This document shows positions 10,942 to 21,943 of a stretch of 64,000 bases of DNA, one piece after another; the stretch's first letter is position 1, and each line of letters begins with the position of its first letter. This stretch comes from Datisca glomerata (lineage: Eukaryota; Streptophyta; Magnoliopsida; Cucurbitales; Datiscaceae). The position numbers were made by a program, and so were the translations under genes. The notes beneath the pieces were generated by a model. That model was not told where the DNA came from. It saw nothing but the letters and a program-made list of their open reading frames with translations, and made no database searches. Location of the stretch: contig QANY01003900.1 in the NCBI GenBank assembly GCA_003255025.1, forward strand, positions 930,001-994,000, written 5' to 3'.

Positions 10942-11575
10942 GTATAGTTTGGGTCGCCCTAATGGTGTGCTTTTTGTGGCTAGTGCTTATTCTTGCTTTC
11001 TCTAGTTAATGTTAACTTTGTATATTGGTTTAAACTGATATGGTTCAAAGGATTTATTCTTAAGTGTAGCTTTATTTGTTGGTTGGTTGTTAATAATAAA
11101 CTTACCACGTTGGATAATATGAGAAAATGGTATAGCTTGGTGAGAAAAGCCTATATGTTTTGTGTGTCGGATGAGGAATCTATGGGTCATCTTTTTTGCG
11201 ACTGCCCTCATTCGAATTGGGAGATGGTTATTTGTGGTTTTGAAGTAGAAATGTTTTAGATATACTCTTTTAAAGCTTACTTTTAATTTTTTTTTTCTAT
11301 TTCTTTTGGATCTAAACGAATAATAGATGTTTTGAAGGTACTGTGGGTGATATTAATACCATTTTATCTTGCATTCTAAGGTTGGTTAGAGAGAAAGTTT
11401 TATCTTTTAAGAATATAGGTAGATCATATGTAAATAATAGGCTTCAAGTTAATGGGGTCTTCCTGATAGTATCTTTAACTGAGTTTTCTTTTATGTATAA
11501 TTGGGATATACCCCATGTATAGTTTTATTTTTCTTGGTTGAAATATATTTACCTTTTAATAAAAAAGAAGATAGT
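10942..11575 (+). mobile_element. LINE fragment, part 2 (zinc-binding domain and 3' end)
   Basis: Continues the LINE from 6853. Contains FICWLVVNNKLTTLDNMRKW and CVSDEESMGHLFCDCPHSNW, the CxxC...HxxxxC zinc-binding domain found after LINE reverse transcriptases (zf-RVT). The 3' end TTTCTTGGTTGAAATATATT then an A-rich tail closely resembles the LINE end at 37970-38030, so both probably belong to one family. Confidence 0.8.
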
Positions 11576-11603
11576 GAAGAGCATACACAAAATATTGAAG
11601 AAT

Positions 11604-11709
11604 GAGACTTGGTATGGTAAACCATTACGAACTTACAAACTAAAGAGCCTAAGCGTGGAAAATTGTCACTAAATTGAGAGGATGTATATCATTCATAAAG
11701 TATTTAGAG
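11604..11709. repeat. Right copy of the ~180-bp direct repeat, interrupted by an LTR element
   Basis: Partner of 6184-6360. It is cut at TATTTAGAG by the LTR element starting 11710 and resumes at 16018. The insertion is therefore younger than the duplication. Confidence 0.55.
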
Positions 11710-12376
11710 TGTAATGAGTGTTTCCCCGAGCACCAACAACCCAATGACACGTGTCACGCCACATTAGGGAGCTCCATAAGAAGGGAAGTTTCGAAGGAAA
11801 GAGACCAACCTCACTTAGTCAGTACCGAGGATGCTCGGGTCGTACAAACCCAAGCACAATAAGAGTAGGGATGGTGTGCACAAAGAGAGCTCGGATAACC
11901 ACGAGCACAAGGCCATCATTACTCGCTGAAAGTATCATTCAACAGGACCAATCGCCATGCAGGTTGTCAGGATTGCCTCCGTCCGATCATTTTGACATTT
12001 AATGTTGAACGCTTTATGTCAAGTTACCTCCCTCCCGTCCAATCAAGGGAAACTAGGACAGACATTGTGTCTCACGAAGCATCCCCAGCACGCTTCCGAA
12101 AGGCTTCTTCGACATGCTTCCTTTCACCCGAAAACTCAGGTATAAATATGTCTACTGATAGACAAAAGAGGTATGCATATTCTCCCCTAAAAGAAGTATG
12201 CTAAAATGTCAAAAGAATACTGACTTGGGCATCAGAAGTCGTTAGGTGGTGCAACCACCCCCCGGTTCCTTGCATTTGTATTCTTTGTTCATGTTTTAAA
12301 GACAATGAGATGGCAATGAGCTCTAACCGAAGGGAAGACTACACGAGGATTACTGTTGAAGTTTTTGGCATCAACA
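11710..12376 (+). repeat. 5' LTR of the element at 11710-16017
   Basis: About 667 bp, aligned over its whole length with 15353-16017. Shared landmarks: CGAGCACCAAC, GACACGTGTCA, GACAACCACGAGCACAAGGCC-like text, GGTATAAATATGTCTAC (probable TATA region near 12140), ACACGAGGATT and the end ATCAACA. The GACACGTGTC palindrome contains a G-box core. Confidence 0.85.
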
Positions 12377-13692
12377 GTTGGCACCATCTGTAGGGATGAC
12401 ATAACTCCATTCTTGTTTAAAGCATTTGAAACTCTTTTCTTCCCTCAATTAGAGAACATGTCTAGCCCTCTATGTTGATGAAGTCTGAGACGAAAGGAAT
12501 GACCCACCTTTCCCCATGCCAGAAGAAGAACCTCTTGTCACCATGATAATCACCCTGCAAAGGAAGAAGGACACGGTGGGTGTAATCTCCAAGGTAACCA
12601 GGAAGGGGAGGAAAGGTGAGTCGATCACCGTTCGGGTCATAACGGCTTCTTGCACGAAAATGGTCATTCTTTAAAACTGAAAGGCTCGCTAGGCATTCAT
12701 GTAACCCTCAGAAAATTCACCCAGGGAAGGGCATAATGACTTGCTGACTCAAAGAGAGTGCCACATCTCGATGAAGTCGGGCCAACACGAAGCCAGGCTG
12801 AGGATGGTTGGACACTCCCTTTATAAGGTTCTAGTTGGGGTCATCACCAGAAGACAAAGAAGGAGAAAAAAGTCAGCGAAGGAGAGTAAACGAAGGTGAA
12901 GACCCCCAAAGGATCCTCTGGGGGCAGCATATGAGCAACGGGGGAAGGTGGAGGAAAGTATCAACAGGCCACCATCCATCTAAATCCCCAATGGGATTCT
13001 TGGCCATCAATAATTTTACAAAGCTTTAGCGCAGGCGAAAGGTAGTACTGATGAATGGGTCTGGGATGATCCCCCCCCACCACGGGTGAGATACAAACCT
13101 GGGCTATGCGACTTCCGATTTCCAAATCACACTTTGGGTGAAACAGACGGACTGGCGCACGGGCTCGTGAGCCAAGCCGAGACATGAAGTCCTGGTGAGA
13201 CGATCAGGTTTTACTCCTACCAAACCCCCATGTGAGACGGTTCAACCCATATGAAAATTTCTTGTGACCAGCACACCACCCAGGAAAGACTTTAAGGGCC
13301 AAGATGGTTGGACGTACACCCGTCAGAACATCCGGAGAGGAAGGATCAGGTCAAACCCATATCTGCCCACGAATAGAATGTGGAGCTTATGAGGTTCTGC
13401 CATCGATGTAAAGACGCATCTTGAGAAATAAGGAGCTCCTCGTCTTTGGGGGCATACTATAATCATGAAGTTAATTAGGATTATAAGATGCTCCCATCCA
13501 AAAGAAGGCATCAAGACCGAAAGGTATGAATTTAATAAATGCACATAAGTTGCACATGATTTATTTTGGGAACGATTCTCCACTTCGATTTTCCCCTAGC
13601 TAAGAGTAGAAAAAGTTGTTTTCTTTTAAAATGGTCAACATAAAGGTGTAACGGACGACGAGGATCGTGTGCTCAGTAACGTTTATCAACTA

Positions 13693-14130
13693 AAAAGTGA
13701 TGACTAGCGAGATGCTCGAGCCTGGCAGTCAAGATTAAATAAAAAGTGATGACTGATAAGGTGCTCTAGCACGACAGTCGGTATTAAACAAAATATGATG
13801 ACTAGCGAGGTGCTCTAGCCCGATAGTCAGGATTAAACAAAAGTGATGACTAGCGAGGTGTTATTGCCCGGCATTCAGGATTAAACAAAAAGTGATGAAT
13901 GGAGAGGTGCTCTAGCCCGACAGTTAGGATTAAACAAATGTGATGACTGATAAGGTGCTCTAGCTCAGCAAATAGGATTAAACAAGAAGTTATGAATGGC
14001 GTGGTGCCCTAGCCTGGTAGTCGGGATTAAACAAAAAGTGAGGACTAGTGAGGTGCTCTATCCCGTAGTCAGGATTAAATAAAAAGTGATGACTGTCGAG
14101 GTGCTTTAACCCGGCAATTGGGATTAACAA
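13693..14130 (+). repeat. Minisatellite 1: ~48-bp unit, about 9 copies
   Basis: Each unit reads approximately AAAAGTGATGACTAGCGAGG, then TGCTCTAGCCCGACAGTCAG and GATTAAAC. Copies differ at many positions, so the array is old. It lies in the middle of the LTR element's internal region and has no conserved open frame. Confidence 0.9.
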
Positions 14131-14137
14131 AAAATGA

Positions 14138-14710
14138 TGTATGTTGAGCACTCTAGCTCATCAGAAGAGATTCGAGGGTTAAGCCATAGCAGGCACGTCT
14201 GGCTAGACATCAAGGAAAGATATATGTCGAGCACTCATGCTCGCAGACTGGATCGTGGGTCTAGCAAGAGCAGGCACGCCTGGCTAAACATCAAGGAAAG
14301 ATGTATGTCGGCACTCGTGCTCGCAAACGAGATCAAACATCTAGCAAGAGCAGGCGCGCTCGGCTAGACATCAAGGAAAGATGTATGTCGAGCATTCATG
14401 CTCACAAATAGGATCGAGGGTCTTGTCAGAGTAGGCACGCCTAGCTAGACATCAAGAAAATATTTTTGTCGAGCATTCATGCTTGCAGATAAAATTGTGA
14501 GTCTAGCCAGAGCAGGCACGCCTGGCTAGACATCAAGGAAAGATGTTTGTCGAGAACTAATGCTTGCAGGCGGGATCAGGGTCTAGCCAGAGTAGGCACG
14601 CTTGGCTAGACATCAAGGAAAGATATTTGCTAAGCACTCATGCTCGTAGATGGGATCGAGAGTCTAGCTAGAGCAATCATGCATGGCTAGACATCGAGGA
14701 AAGCCCACTA
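14138..14710 (+). repeat. Minisatellite 2: ~81-bp unit, about 7 copies
   Basis: Units start GTCGAGCACTCATGCTCGCA, pass through GGATCGAGGGTCTAGCCAGA and GCAGGCACGCCTGGCTAGAC, and end ATCAAGGAAAGATGTAT. Each contains inverted segments (GAGCACTCATGCTC and AGGCACGCCT) that could fold. The first unit begins directly where minisatellite 1 ends. Confidence 0.9.
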
Positions 14711-15352
14711 GAGATAAGGATATCTATTAAGCATTATAGCTCATAAGACAAGGATAAGGCCCTCTGATGAGCGCTTCAGTTCAAGAATTTATCCAGAGCA
14801 AGAACGCCTGGATATGTGATAAATCAAATGCCATCTGGCCAAAAATCAAAGGAATTCAACTTGCTTTTGAACTCACAAGACAGGGAAAAAGTCCAAATAG
14901 GATGAGCATGCTCGACTAAATATCAAAAAGTAATCCCCCAAGGTGAGGAAGGTTCGCCCGACCAGACCTTTCGGATGGGAACACACGGAAGGCTTCATAA
15001 AGGTCATGACAGGCCTATACGACCTACGAAGCTGGAAACCTGTCGGACAAAATCAGGTCCACAAAAAAGATCAAGGCCCTTTAAGGCCCATTCCAACTCG
15101 GGATCACAAGCTCGGGTTAGTAAAAGTTAGTAGGGATATAATGTCCGGCATAATATTCAGAATAACTATGCAACTTAGGATAAAGGTCTCATCCGGACAA
15201 AGTTAAAGCTCTACCTGCTTAAGGAATATTCACGACAGGAGATAGGTAGAGACAAAGATAAATAAAGGCAGCTAGGATGAGGAGTTCAAGTAATGAAATC
15301 TTCAGACCTGGCTAAAGAAAAACCATCCAAGTCATCGACTGGGAGCAATTAT

Positions 15353-16017
15353 TGTGAGTGTTTCTCCGAGCACCAACGACCCAACGACACGTGTCATGCC
15401 ATATTAGCGAGCTCTAGGAGAAGGGAAGTTTCAGAGGAAAGGGATCGACTTCACCTAGTCAATACCAAGGATGTTTGGGTTGTACGGACCCGAGCGCATA
15501 TAAGGGCAGGGATGTGATGCACATAGACAGCTCGGACAACCACGAGCACAAGGCCATCGTTACTCACTGAAAGTGGCACTCAATAGGACCAATCACCATG
15601 ATAGTTTGTCAGGATTGCCTCCCACCGGTCATTTCAACATTTGATGCCAAATGCTTTATGTCAAAGTCACCTCTTTCCCGTCCAATCAAGGGCAATCAAG
15701 ATAAACATTGTATCTCACGAAGCTTCCCCAGCACGCCTCTTCGACATGCCTCCTTTCACCTGAAGGCTCATGTATAAATACGTCTACCGATAAACAGAAG
15801 AGGTATGCATATTCTCCCCTAAGGAAATTTTGCAAAAATGTTGACAAAATATTGAATTAGGCATCGGGGGTCCTTAGACAGGGCAACCACCCCCTGGTTC
15901 CTCGCCTTTGGGTTATTTGTTTGCGTTTTGCAGATGATGAGGTGGCAAGGAGCTCTATCGAGAGGGTGACTACACGAGGATTGTTGTTGAAGTTTTTGGT
16001 ATCAACATAGAAGATGG
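15353..16017 (+). repeat. 3' LTR of the element at 11710-16017
   Basis: About 665 bp, begins TGTGAGTG and ends ATCAACA. Partner of 11710-12376. Confidence 0.85.
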
Positions 16018-16079
16018 GCATACCTTTAAAGTCCCTAGAAAGTTATATCCAAAGAAGAAAGATCATTAGGTTATTATGT

Positions 16080-18060
16080 AAGAAATATTACCAACCTAAT
16101 GATTATGCTTTCACAATTCATATTTTAGAAATTAAAAACTTAATTATTATAATTTTGTATAGTTTATGACTGAATGTGCATGAGAAATAAAAACTAAAAT
16201 TGTATGCTTTAATTATCTTTCAAATAACTCCAGCTAAACTCATCAATATTTTTATTTTTTTTCCTTTTATTTGTCTTTCCCACAATGTGATGGAAATTGA
16301 ATTGCTACAATATCCTCAGTAGTTTGAATATTTTCCAAATTATTCTCACATACACATACTATAACAAAACAAATGAGTTTGTAATATTATATATTCGCTA
16401 TTAATGTATGTGACGACGTCTAGTTTAAATAAGTTGTAAGTTTAAATAAGTTAAAACGTTAATGAGTATAAGCTAGAGATACGTAACTTACCAAGTTATA
16501 ATGTTGTTATTACTTCATGTTCATATTTTGTTACATGCCCCCTATAATTTTTCTTAACAATTAGGGTAATAAAGGAAGGATGATATCAGCAGATCATCTG
16601 ATTGACATGCACCTACCGTTGGATATAGATCATCTCCTGTTCAGAGGGCTTTGTTCTCTCTGGTCCATCTATTTTTAGATTTGAGAAAAGAAAAAAGAAA
16701 AAATAAAAAATAAAAAGATGTCAAAATAGCAAAAAGACAACATAAGAGATCTGGGCCGTCCATTGTGGAAACGGATAGTCTAAATTGAGAAAATCCAACA
16801 GGAAGGAATCTGTATCTTCTAGTGTTAGCTTTGCTATAGCAGTATTGTCGGGTAAGGACATGTGACATTCACATAAAACTCATTTTTAGTTTGCCTTAAT
16901 AACATAGATGATCTCTTTAGTTTTAAAATATACACGAGCATATATTCAATTTCTTTTTGTTAGTTGAAATAAATTATACGATTTTTGTCCTACAACCCAG
17001 TTAGAACTTTTGCACATTTTGTAAAGAATTCATACTTGTTGCCATTATTATTGGCTTTAACCGATTTTTATTTGTATACATATTATATCTTACATATAAG
17101 AGTGTTTGAGAAATCTCTAAAACATTTTTTTTTGTTTTATTGAAATTTATAACATTTGGATGAAAAATAGTGAGATGTAATATGGATAAGGTACGTTTGA
17201 CATCTTCCCAAGAATGAAGGAGTTTATGCAATTATTGAAATTATAAAAGATGTTTGTGTTATTAAAACAAACTACAAGAAAGTTAATGTAATTTATCCCG
17301 ATCTCATGTTTCAGCTTAGCTACAGCTAATTAAAGTATAAGCTGTAATCTTAAGCTAACCCAAATGTATCAAAGTAATAAGCTGTAATTTTTTGTAGCTG
17401 TAATCTTTTTTTTTTTTTTGAAACTTTTAGCTGTAATCTTAAGCTAACCAAAATGAATCCATCATTATAGTTTATTTTGTTTAAAATATTCGTTATCCTG
17501 CATAACGTAACACCAACCAATAAAAAATGCAAAAATTTCAGCATTACGAAAGAGTTCTACTTCTTTCACTTTGGGCTCATCTATGAGACGTTTTAAAGGA
17601 ATTCTATATTCATTGCTTTTAAGACGTTTTAAAATATTAGTAGAAAAATATGTGTGTTTCGCATGTGTTAAACTAATCTAAAATACACGTATAATTTGAC
17701 ATTAATATTAATTATTTTTAAAATTTGTCGTAATCTTTGAATATATTAGGTTGTTATGATCTTTAAATTACATTATATAACACTGATCTTTGAATAGTAT
17801 AGAAAATATTTGTTTCCATTAATTTGTCATATTCTTTAAAAATAACTATCATATTAAGAGATAGTTAATATATAATGTCTTTCTCTAAATTTATTTATAT
17901 GAATTTTTCATGTTCCCGATATCATAATTATTACAACATATTTAATTTTTAAATTTCTAACAAAAAATATTATTTGATTTAAAAAGAAAAATTCGTTGTA
18001 TAAAATATCTCGAATTTTATCTTGACGGAGATTCATTTCTAACTTCATAATATTTATAAA
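16080..18060. other. AT-rich spacer with a small direct repeat
   Basis: No gene seen. AGCTGTAATCTTAAGCTAAC followed by CAAAATG occurs at about 17339 and 17427, around an oligo(T) run. The other open frames here are short and without recognisable features. Confidence 0.5.
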
Positions 18061-20068
18061 TATCGTATTTTATCCGGCCAAATACTTTGAAAATACACAA
18101 AAAAAATTTGGCTCATATACTAGTCTAAGACTATGTATATGATTTTAAAAATAGCTCATAAACTAAAAATGAGAAAATGGGTCCAATGACTAAAAAATAA
18201 AAAAAAAGGAGCAAAAGTACTAAAAATAAAAAGTGAAGTCTTAAGTTTACCTATAAATAGAGGGGACGTCTTCACTTGAGGGGAGATGATTTTAAAGAGA
18301 GAAAGAGAGGTCTTGAGAGGAAAAGAGATGTCTTGAGAAAATAAGAGAGACTTTTTAAAAGAGAGAAAAATAGAGTTTTCATTTTTATTCATCTTTCATC
18401 TTCTCGTATTCTTTTTATTAAGATAGTTTAAATTTCTTGTACTTAAGCATACAATGTATTTTGTTCATTATTCATCATCAGCTCTCTTCTTTATACTCAT
18501 GTAGTTGATATTTTTTATTTCATTTTTCATACATAAGTTGTTTGTTCCTTCTTTATCATTTCTCATACTCTTAATATTAAGTTTTATTTTCATGCATTGT
18601 TGATTTCTCTACAAGTTTGATAATGAGATGTATTTGTTATCAACTCAATCAATGAGGATGAGGATAAAACTTTTGAGGGGTGTAAAATTAACTCAATATG
18701 ATTCAACTATTTAATGGGTTGAAAGTATACATTTGATGAAAAGATCCCCTATGGTAATTTTTCATACATAAAAATATATAAAATAGAGAGTAAAATCTCT
18801 GTACAAGATTATGCAAATATCTAAGTTTTGAATTTTTTATGTTCTTACAAGTCTTTTCTTCTTCTTTTTTTTTAAAAAAATTGTTCATTATTTTTGTGAT
18901 GTTTGTTTGAACTAGTTATCATCCATAATCATTTCTAAAAATGAAGGAAGAAATGAAAAAAGATAATTAGTGAACTAAGTGGTCCAAATAAAAAAATGTA
19001 TCTTTATATCCTAAACACAAATATTCTATTTTGAAAGTTTATTGATTTTTTTAGTGACACTTATTTGAACTAGTTACCATCCATGATCATTCCTTTGTTA
19101 TTTGATTAGTAATGAGGGAAGAAATGAAAAATGATAATTAGTAGATTGTGTAGTAAAAAATAGTATGTTAATGTCAATTAGGTATGAAATTAAGCATTTT
19201 TTATAGATTAATTTATTTACACATAAAATATTTATTATTAATTTATTTATAAAATAATTATATATATATATATATTCTTTAAAAAAATGAAATTAAAAAA
19301 AAGGGAGACATCAACCTCCAATTTTTGTGTGTTTTATTTCTTTTTCTACATTAGTATATATTGTTGTTCATTTTAATTTATTTTATTTATATATATCTTT
19401 TTTTTGTTTCACATATTGTTTCCTTATTTTCACCCTACATATTCTTTTTAAATTTATCACATTTTTATCATCTCTAACCTTTCTTTCCATTATCTCTTCT
19501 TATTTATTTATATATTACTGTCATATCATCATGATTGTAATGCGATTATTATTTTATTCTTTTATCATCAGAATTAACGTTCATAAATTAAAATCATAAC
19601 AATTAGATTTAAATTTTATTAATTTCTTTATTTAGTTTTCACTAAAATAAAATCAGATGATATTTTAAAATTTTTGAGATACCAAATTTCTTGAACTAGC
19701 AAGGTGAAAAGTTATTTTAAGGATACCGAAAGTAACTCCAATAATGCTTTGATTTAAAAAAATATATATATATAAAATAAAAAAATATTTTTTCAATGGT
19801 CTTTGCACCACCCATTAAAGGTCATTTATGTTGTTCATTTTTATGATGTAAAATGTACTAAATGGGACATTCAAAAATAAATTTATTTAATCTTATTTTA
19901 AAATATAATTTGGATGGCATTTGATTAAATTTGAGTAACTAATTTAACAGTGGATGTTGTGAGGTGTTAATACCTTGCTCACATACAAATGACTCTCGAA
20001 CTAATTTTAAGTTTTCGTAGATCAATTTTTTTATTTTAAAATTGGGTGATCAATCACACTCTAAAACT
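18061..20068 (+). repeat. Ty3 (Tat-family) LTR copy in plus orientation
   Basis: Starts TATCGTATTTTATCCGG, the plus-orientation version of the LTR start at 27589 (TGTAGATACCATATTTTATCC type). It follows the same order as the minus copies: the LTR TATA box, CTTCACTTGAGGGGAGATG, GAGAGGTCTTGAG, the CTCATTATCAA-type block, and two copies of GAACTAGTTATCATCCAT. It ends before a primer-binding-type sequence at 20071. About 2 kb and decayed. Confidence 0.65.
18251..18260 (+). promoter_or_regulatory. LTR TATA box
   Basis: CTATAAATAG, followed about 30 bp on by the transcript-leader-like purine-rich stretch. The same box in the opposite direction appears in the two minus-orientation LTRs (CTATTTATAG near 27383 and 35185). 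Confidence 0.6.
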
Positions 20069-20155
20069 ATTGGTGGCGACTCTGAATTTCTTTTTTCAAA
20101 AATAATTTTTTTCAATCGTCGTTCCGCATAGCATGCACGTTGCGACAATATTATA
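19640..20155 (+). repeat. Left arm of a ~500-bp inverted repeat (LTR end, primer site, leader)
   Basis: Runs from TTTGAGATACCAAATTTCTTG through CACCACCCATTAAA, GGTGATCAATCACACTC, the primer-site-like TTGGTGGCGACTC (20070-20082) and AATCGTCGTTCCGC. The reverse complement recurs at about 21262-21770. The arms are separated by about 1.1 kb with no similarity. Confidence 0.8.
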
Positions 20156-21261
20156 AAACTATTTAGTTTTACTAACAATTTAAAACAAATTATCATTAAA
20201 TAGAAAATATAATTTCATTATACGAATCAAACAAGAAAAAAGTGAAATAGTCAAATTGTACTATATTTTATGAGATTATAAAGGGTAAAAGAGAAAATCA
20301 AAAATTTCTCTTTTTAAAGTTCTTTTTATATAATAAATAAATATATTTTAGTATGCAATAGTTAGATTTGTCCTTATAAATAGCCTTGTGAATATATAGC
20401 CTGAGCAAATTTTTTAATTTATGAAAAATTAGTAGAACAAATTTATGATTAAATGTAAACTAATCTATATTAAAAGTAATCAAAGATTCAAAACATTATT
20501 CGTTATGGAAATACAATTGAAAAAACCTTTTAAATTTATGACGACTTTTACAATTGTCTTTATATATCAGGATTTTTACGACATTTTAAAGTTATTGTTA
20601 TATTAAAAGTTTAGATGAAATTGATTTAAAGGACATTTTTAGTTAAATGTCATAAATTTTCACTCTACAATATTTCTTTCAACATTTAAAACAAGACTAA
20701 ACTGTAAAACACACCCTGCACTTTGAAAAAACTATAAATTACACTCTTATATTTTTTTTATATTTTGATTAAACTGTAAAATATATCATTCATTGATGTT
20801 CATATAAACCGAACCGACCGAAACGTAAAACAATTAGCTATCGAATTTGAAAGGTCAATATGCAAAACAGATCTTGGAAAAATGACTGGGATACTAGCGT
20901 TATTCTGAATTCTAAAGTAACTAATTTAGGAATTTTGTGAAGGAAAAAATCATGACAGAAAAAACATTGAAATGCTGTTGTTTTTTATTCATACTAAAAT
21001 AAAACAACACCACTTGTAAAGAGTCGCGAGCAAGAAAGGGTCGTCAAGTAGTTTTTGGATAGTTAGGAATGGACGATTTTCTGAGGTTCTTTTAAATGTT
21101 GAACCTGGTACTGTCTAGAGTTGTCAACAAGTAGGGTTCATCATTAAGTGAATATTCAAATACAGGTTTATTAAGTAGGAGTCATTATGTATAAGTGAAT
21201 ATCCATGTACATATCTTCGAGAAAAGACTAGCGACTGGTCAGTAAAATATTAATAAATAAG
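20156..21261. other. Spacer between the inverted LTR ends
   Basis: AT-rich, no coding region. It should be internal sequence of one or both Tat-family elements or their host site, but I recognise nothing in it. Confidence 0.4.
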
Positions 21262-21770
21262 TATGGTTGCCGTAACGTATATGCAATACGGATCGACGAT
21301 TAAAAAATCATTTGTGAGAAAAAGATTTGGAGTTGCCACCAATCATTTTAGAACATTATTGATCACTCAATTTTAAAATCAAATATTTGGTCAGTGAAAA
21401 TCAAAGTTGGTTCGAGAGTCATTTGTGTGTGAGAAAGATGTTAGCACCTCACACCACCCATTATGAAAAAATAACTACCAAATTTAATTAAATGCTATCC
21501 AAATTATATATTAAAACAATGTTAAAGAAATTTAATTTTGAACATCCCATTAGATATGTTTTGTATCATAAAATGAAACAAAGTAAATGATTTTTAATGG
21601 GTGGTACAAAGACAATTGAAAAGTATTTTTTAGTTTTTAAATGTTTTTTTGAAAATCAAAGCATTATTGGAGTTATTCTTAGCATCCCAAAAATAACCCC
21701 TCACCTCAGTAGTTCGAGAAATTTGGTATCCCAAAAAACTCAAAATCCGTCATCAGAATTTTGGTAAGAG
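21262..21770 (-). repeat. Right arm of the ~500-bp inverted repeat
   Basis: Reverse complement of 19640-20155. GAGTTGCCACCAAT at 21330-21343 is the primer-site-like sequence on the minus strand, so an LTR ends here and reads leftward. Confidence 0.8.
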
Positions 21771-21943
21771 AAAAGAATTGATAAAGATAATACGATTTAA
21801 ATTTACATGTTATTTTGTGACTCAAACATATACATATTATTATAAGTGAATAGAACATAAATCACATATATACACATGTTGATATAAATGAATGAGACAT
21901 GGATCACATTTTAAACATAATAATGTAAGAGACCTAAATAAAT

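Larger units (their letters stand above)
11710..16017 (+). mobile_element. Non-autonomous Ty3-type LTR element with two internal minisatellites
   Basis: Long LTRs at 11710-12376 and 15353-16017 bound about 3 kb of internal sequence. The 5' LTR is followed by GTTGGCACCATCTGT, a decayed form of the TTGGCGCCGTCTGTGG sequence after many plant Ty3 LTRs. The 3' LTR is preceded by the purine tract GGGAGCAATTAT. Flanks TAGAG (11705-11709) and TAGAA (16018-16022) are a near-perfect 5-bp target duplication. No protease, RT or integrase motif is visible. A short gag-like region (plus strand, about 12460-13030, with FPMPEEEPLVTMIITLQRKK) is broken by stops. Its base composition is richer in GC than its surroundings. 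Confidence 0.8.
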
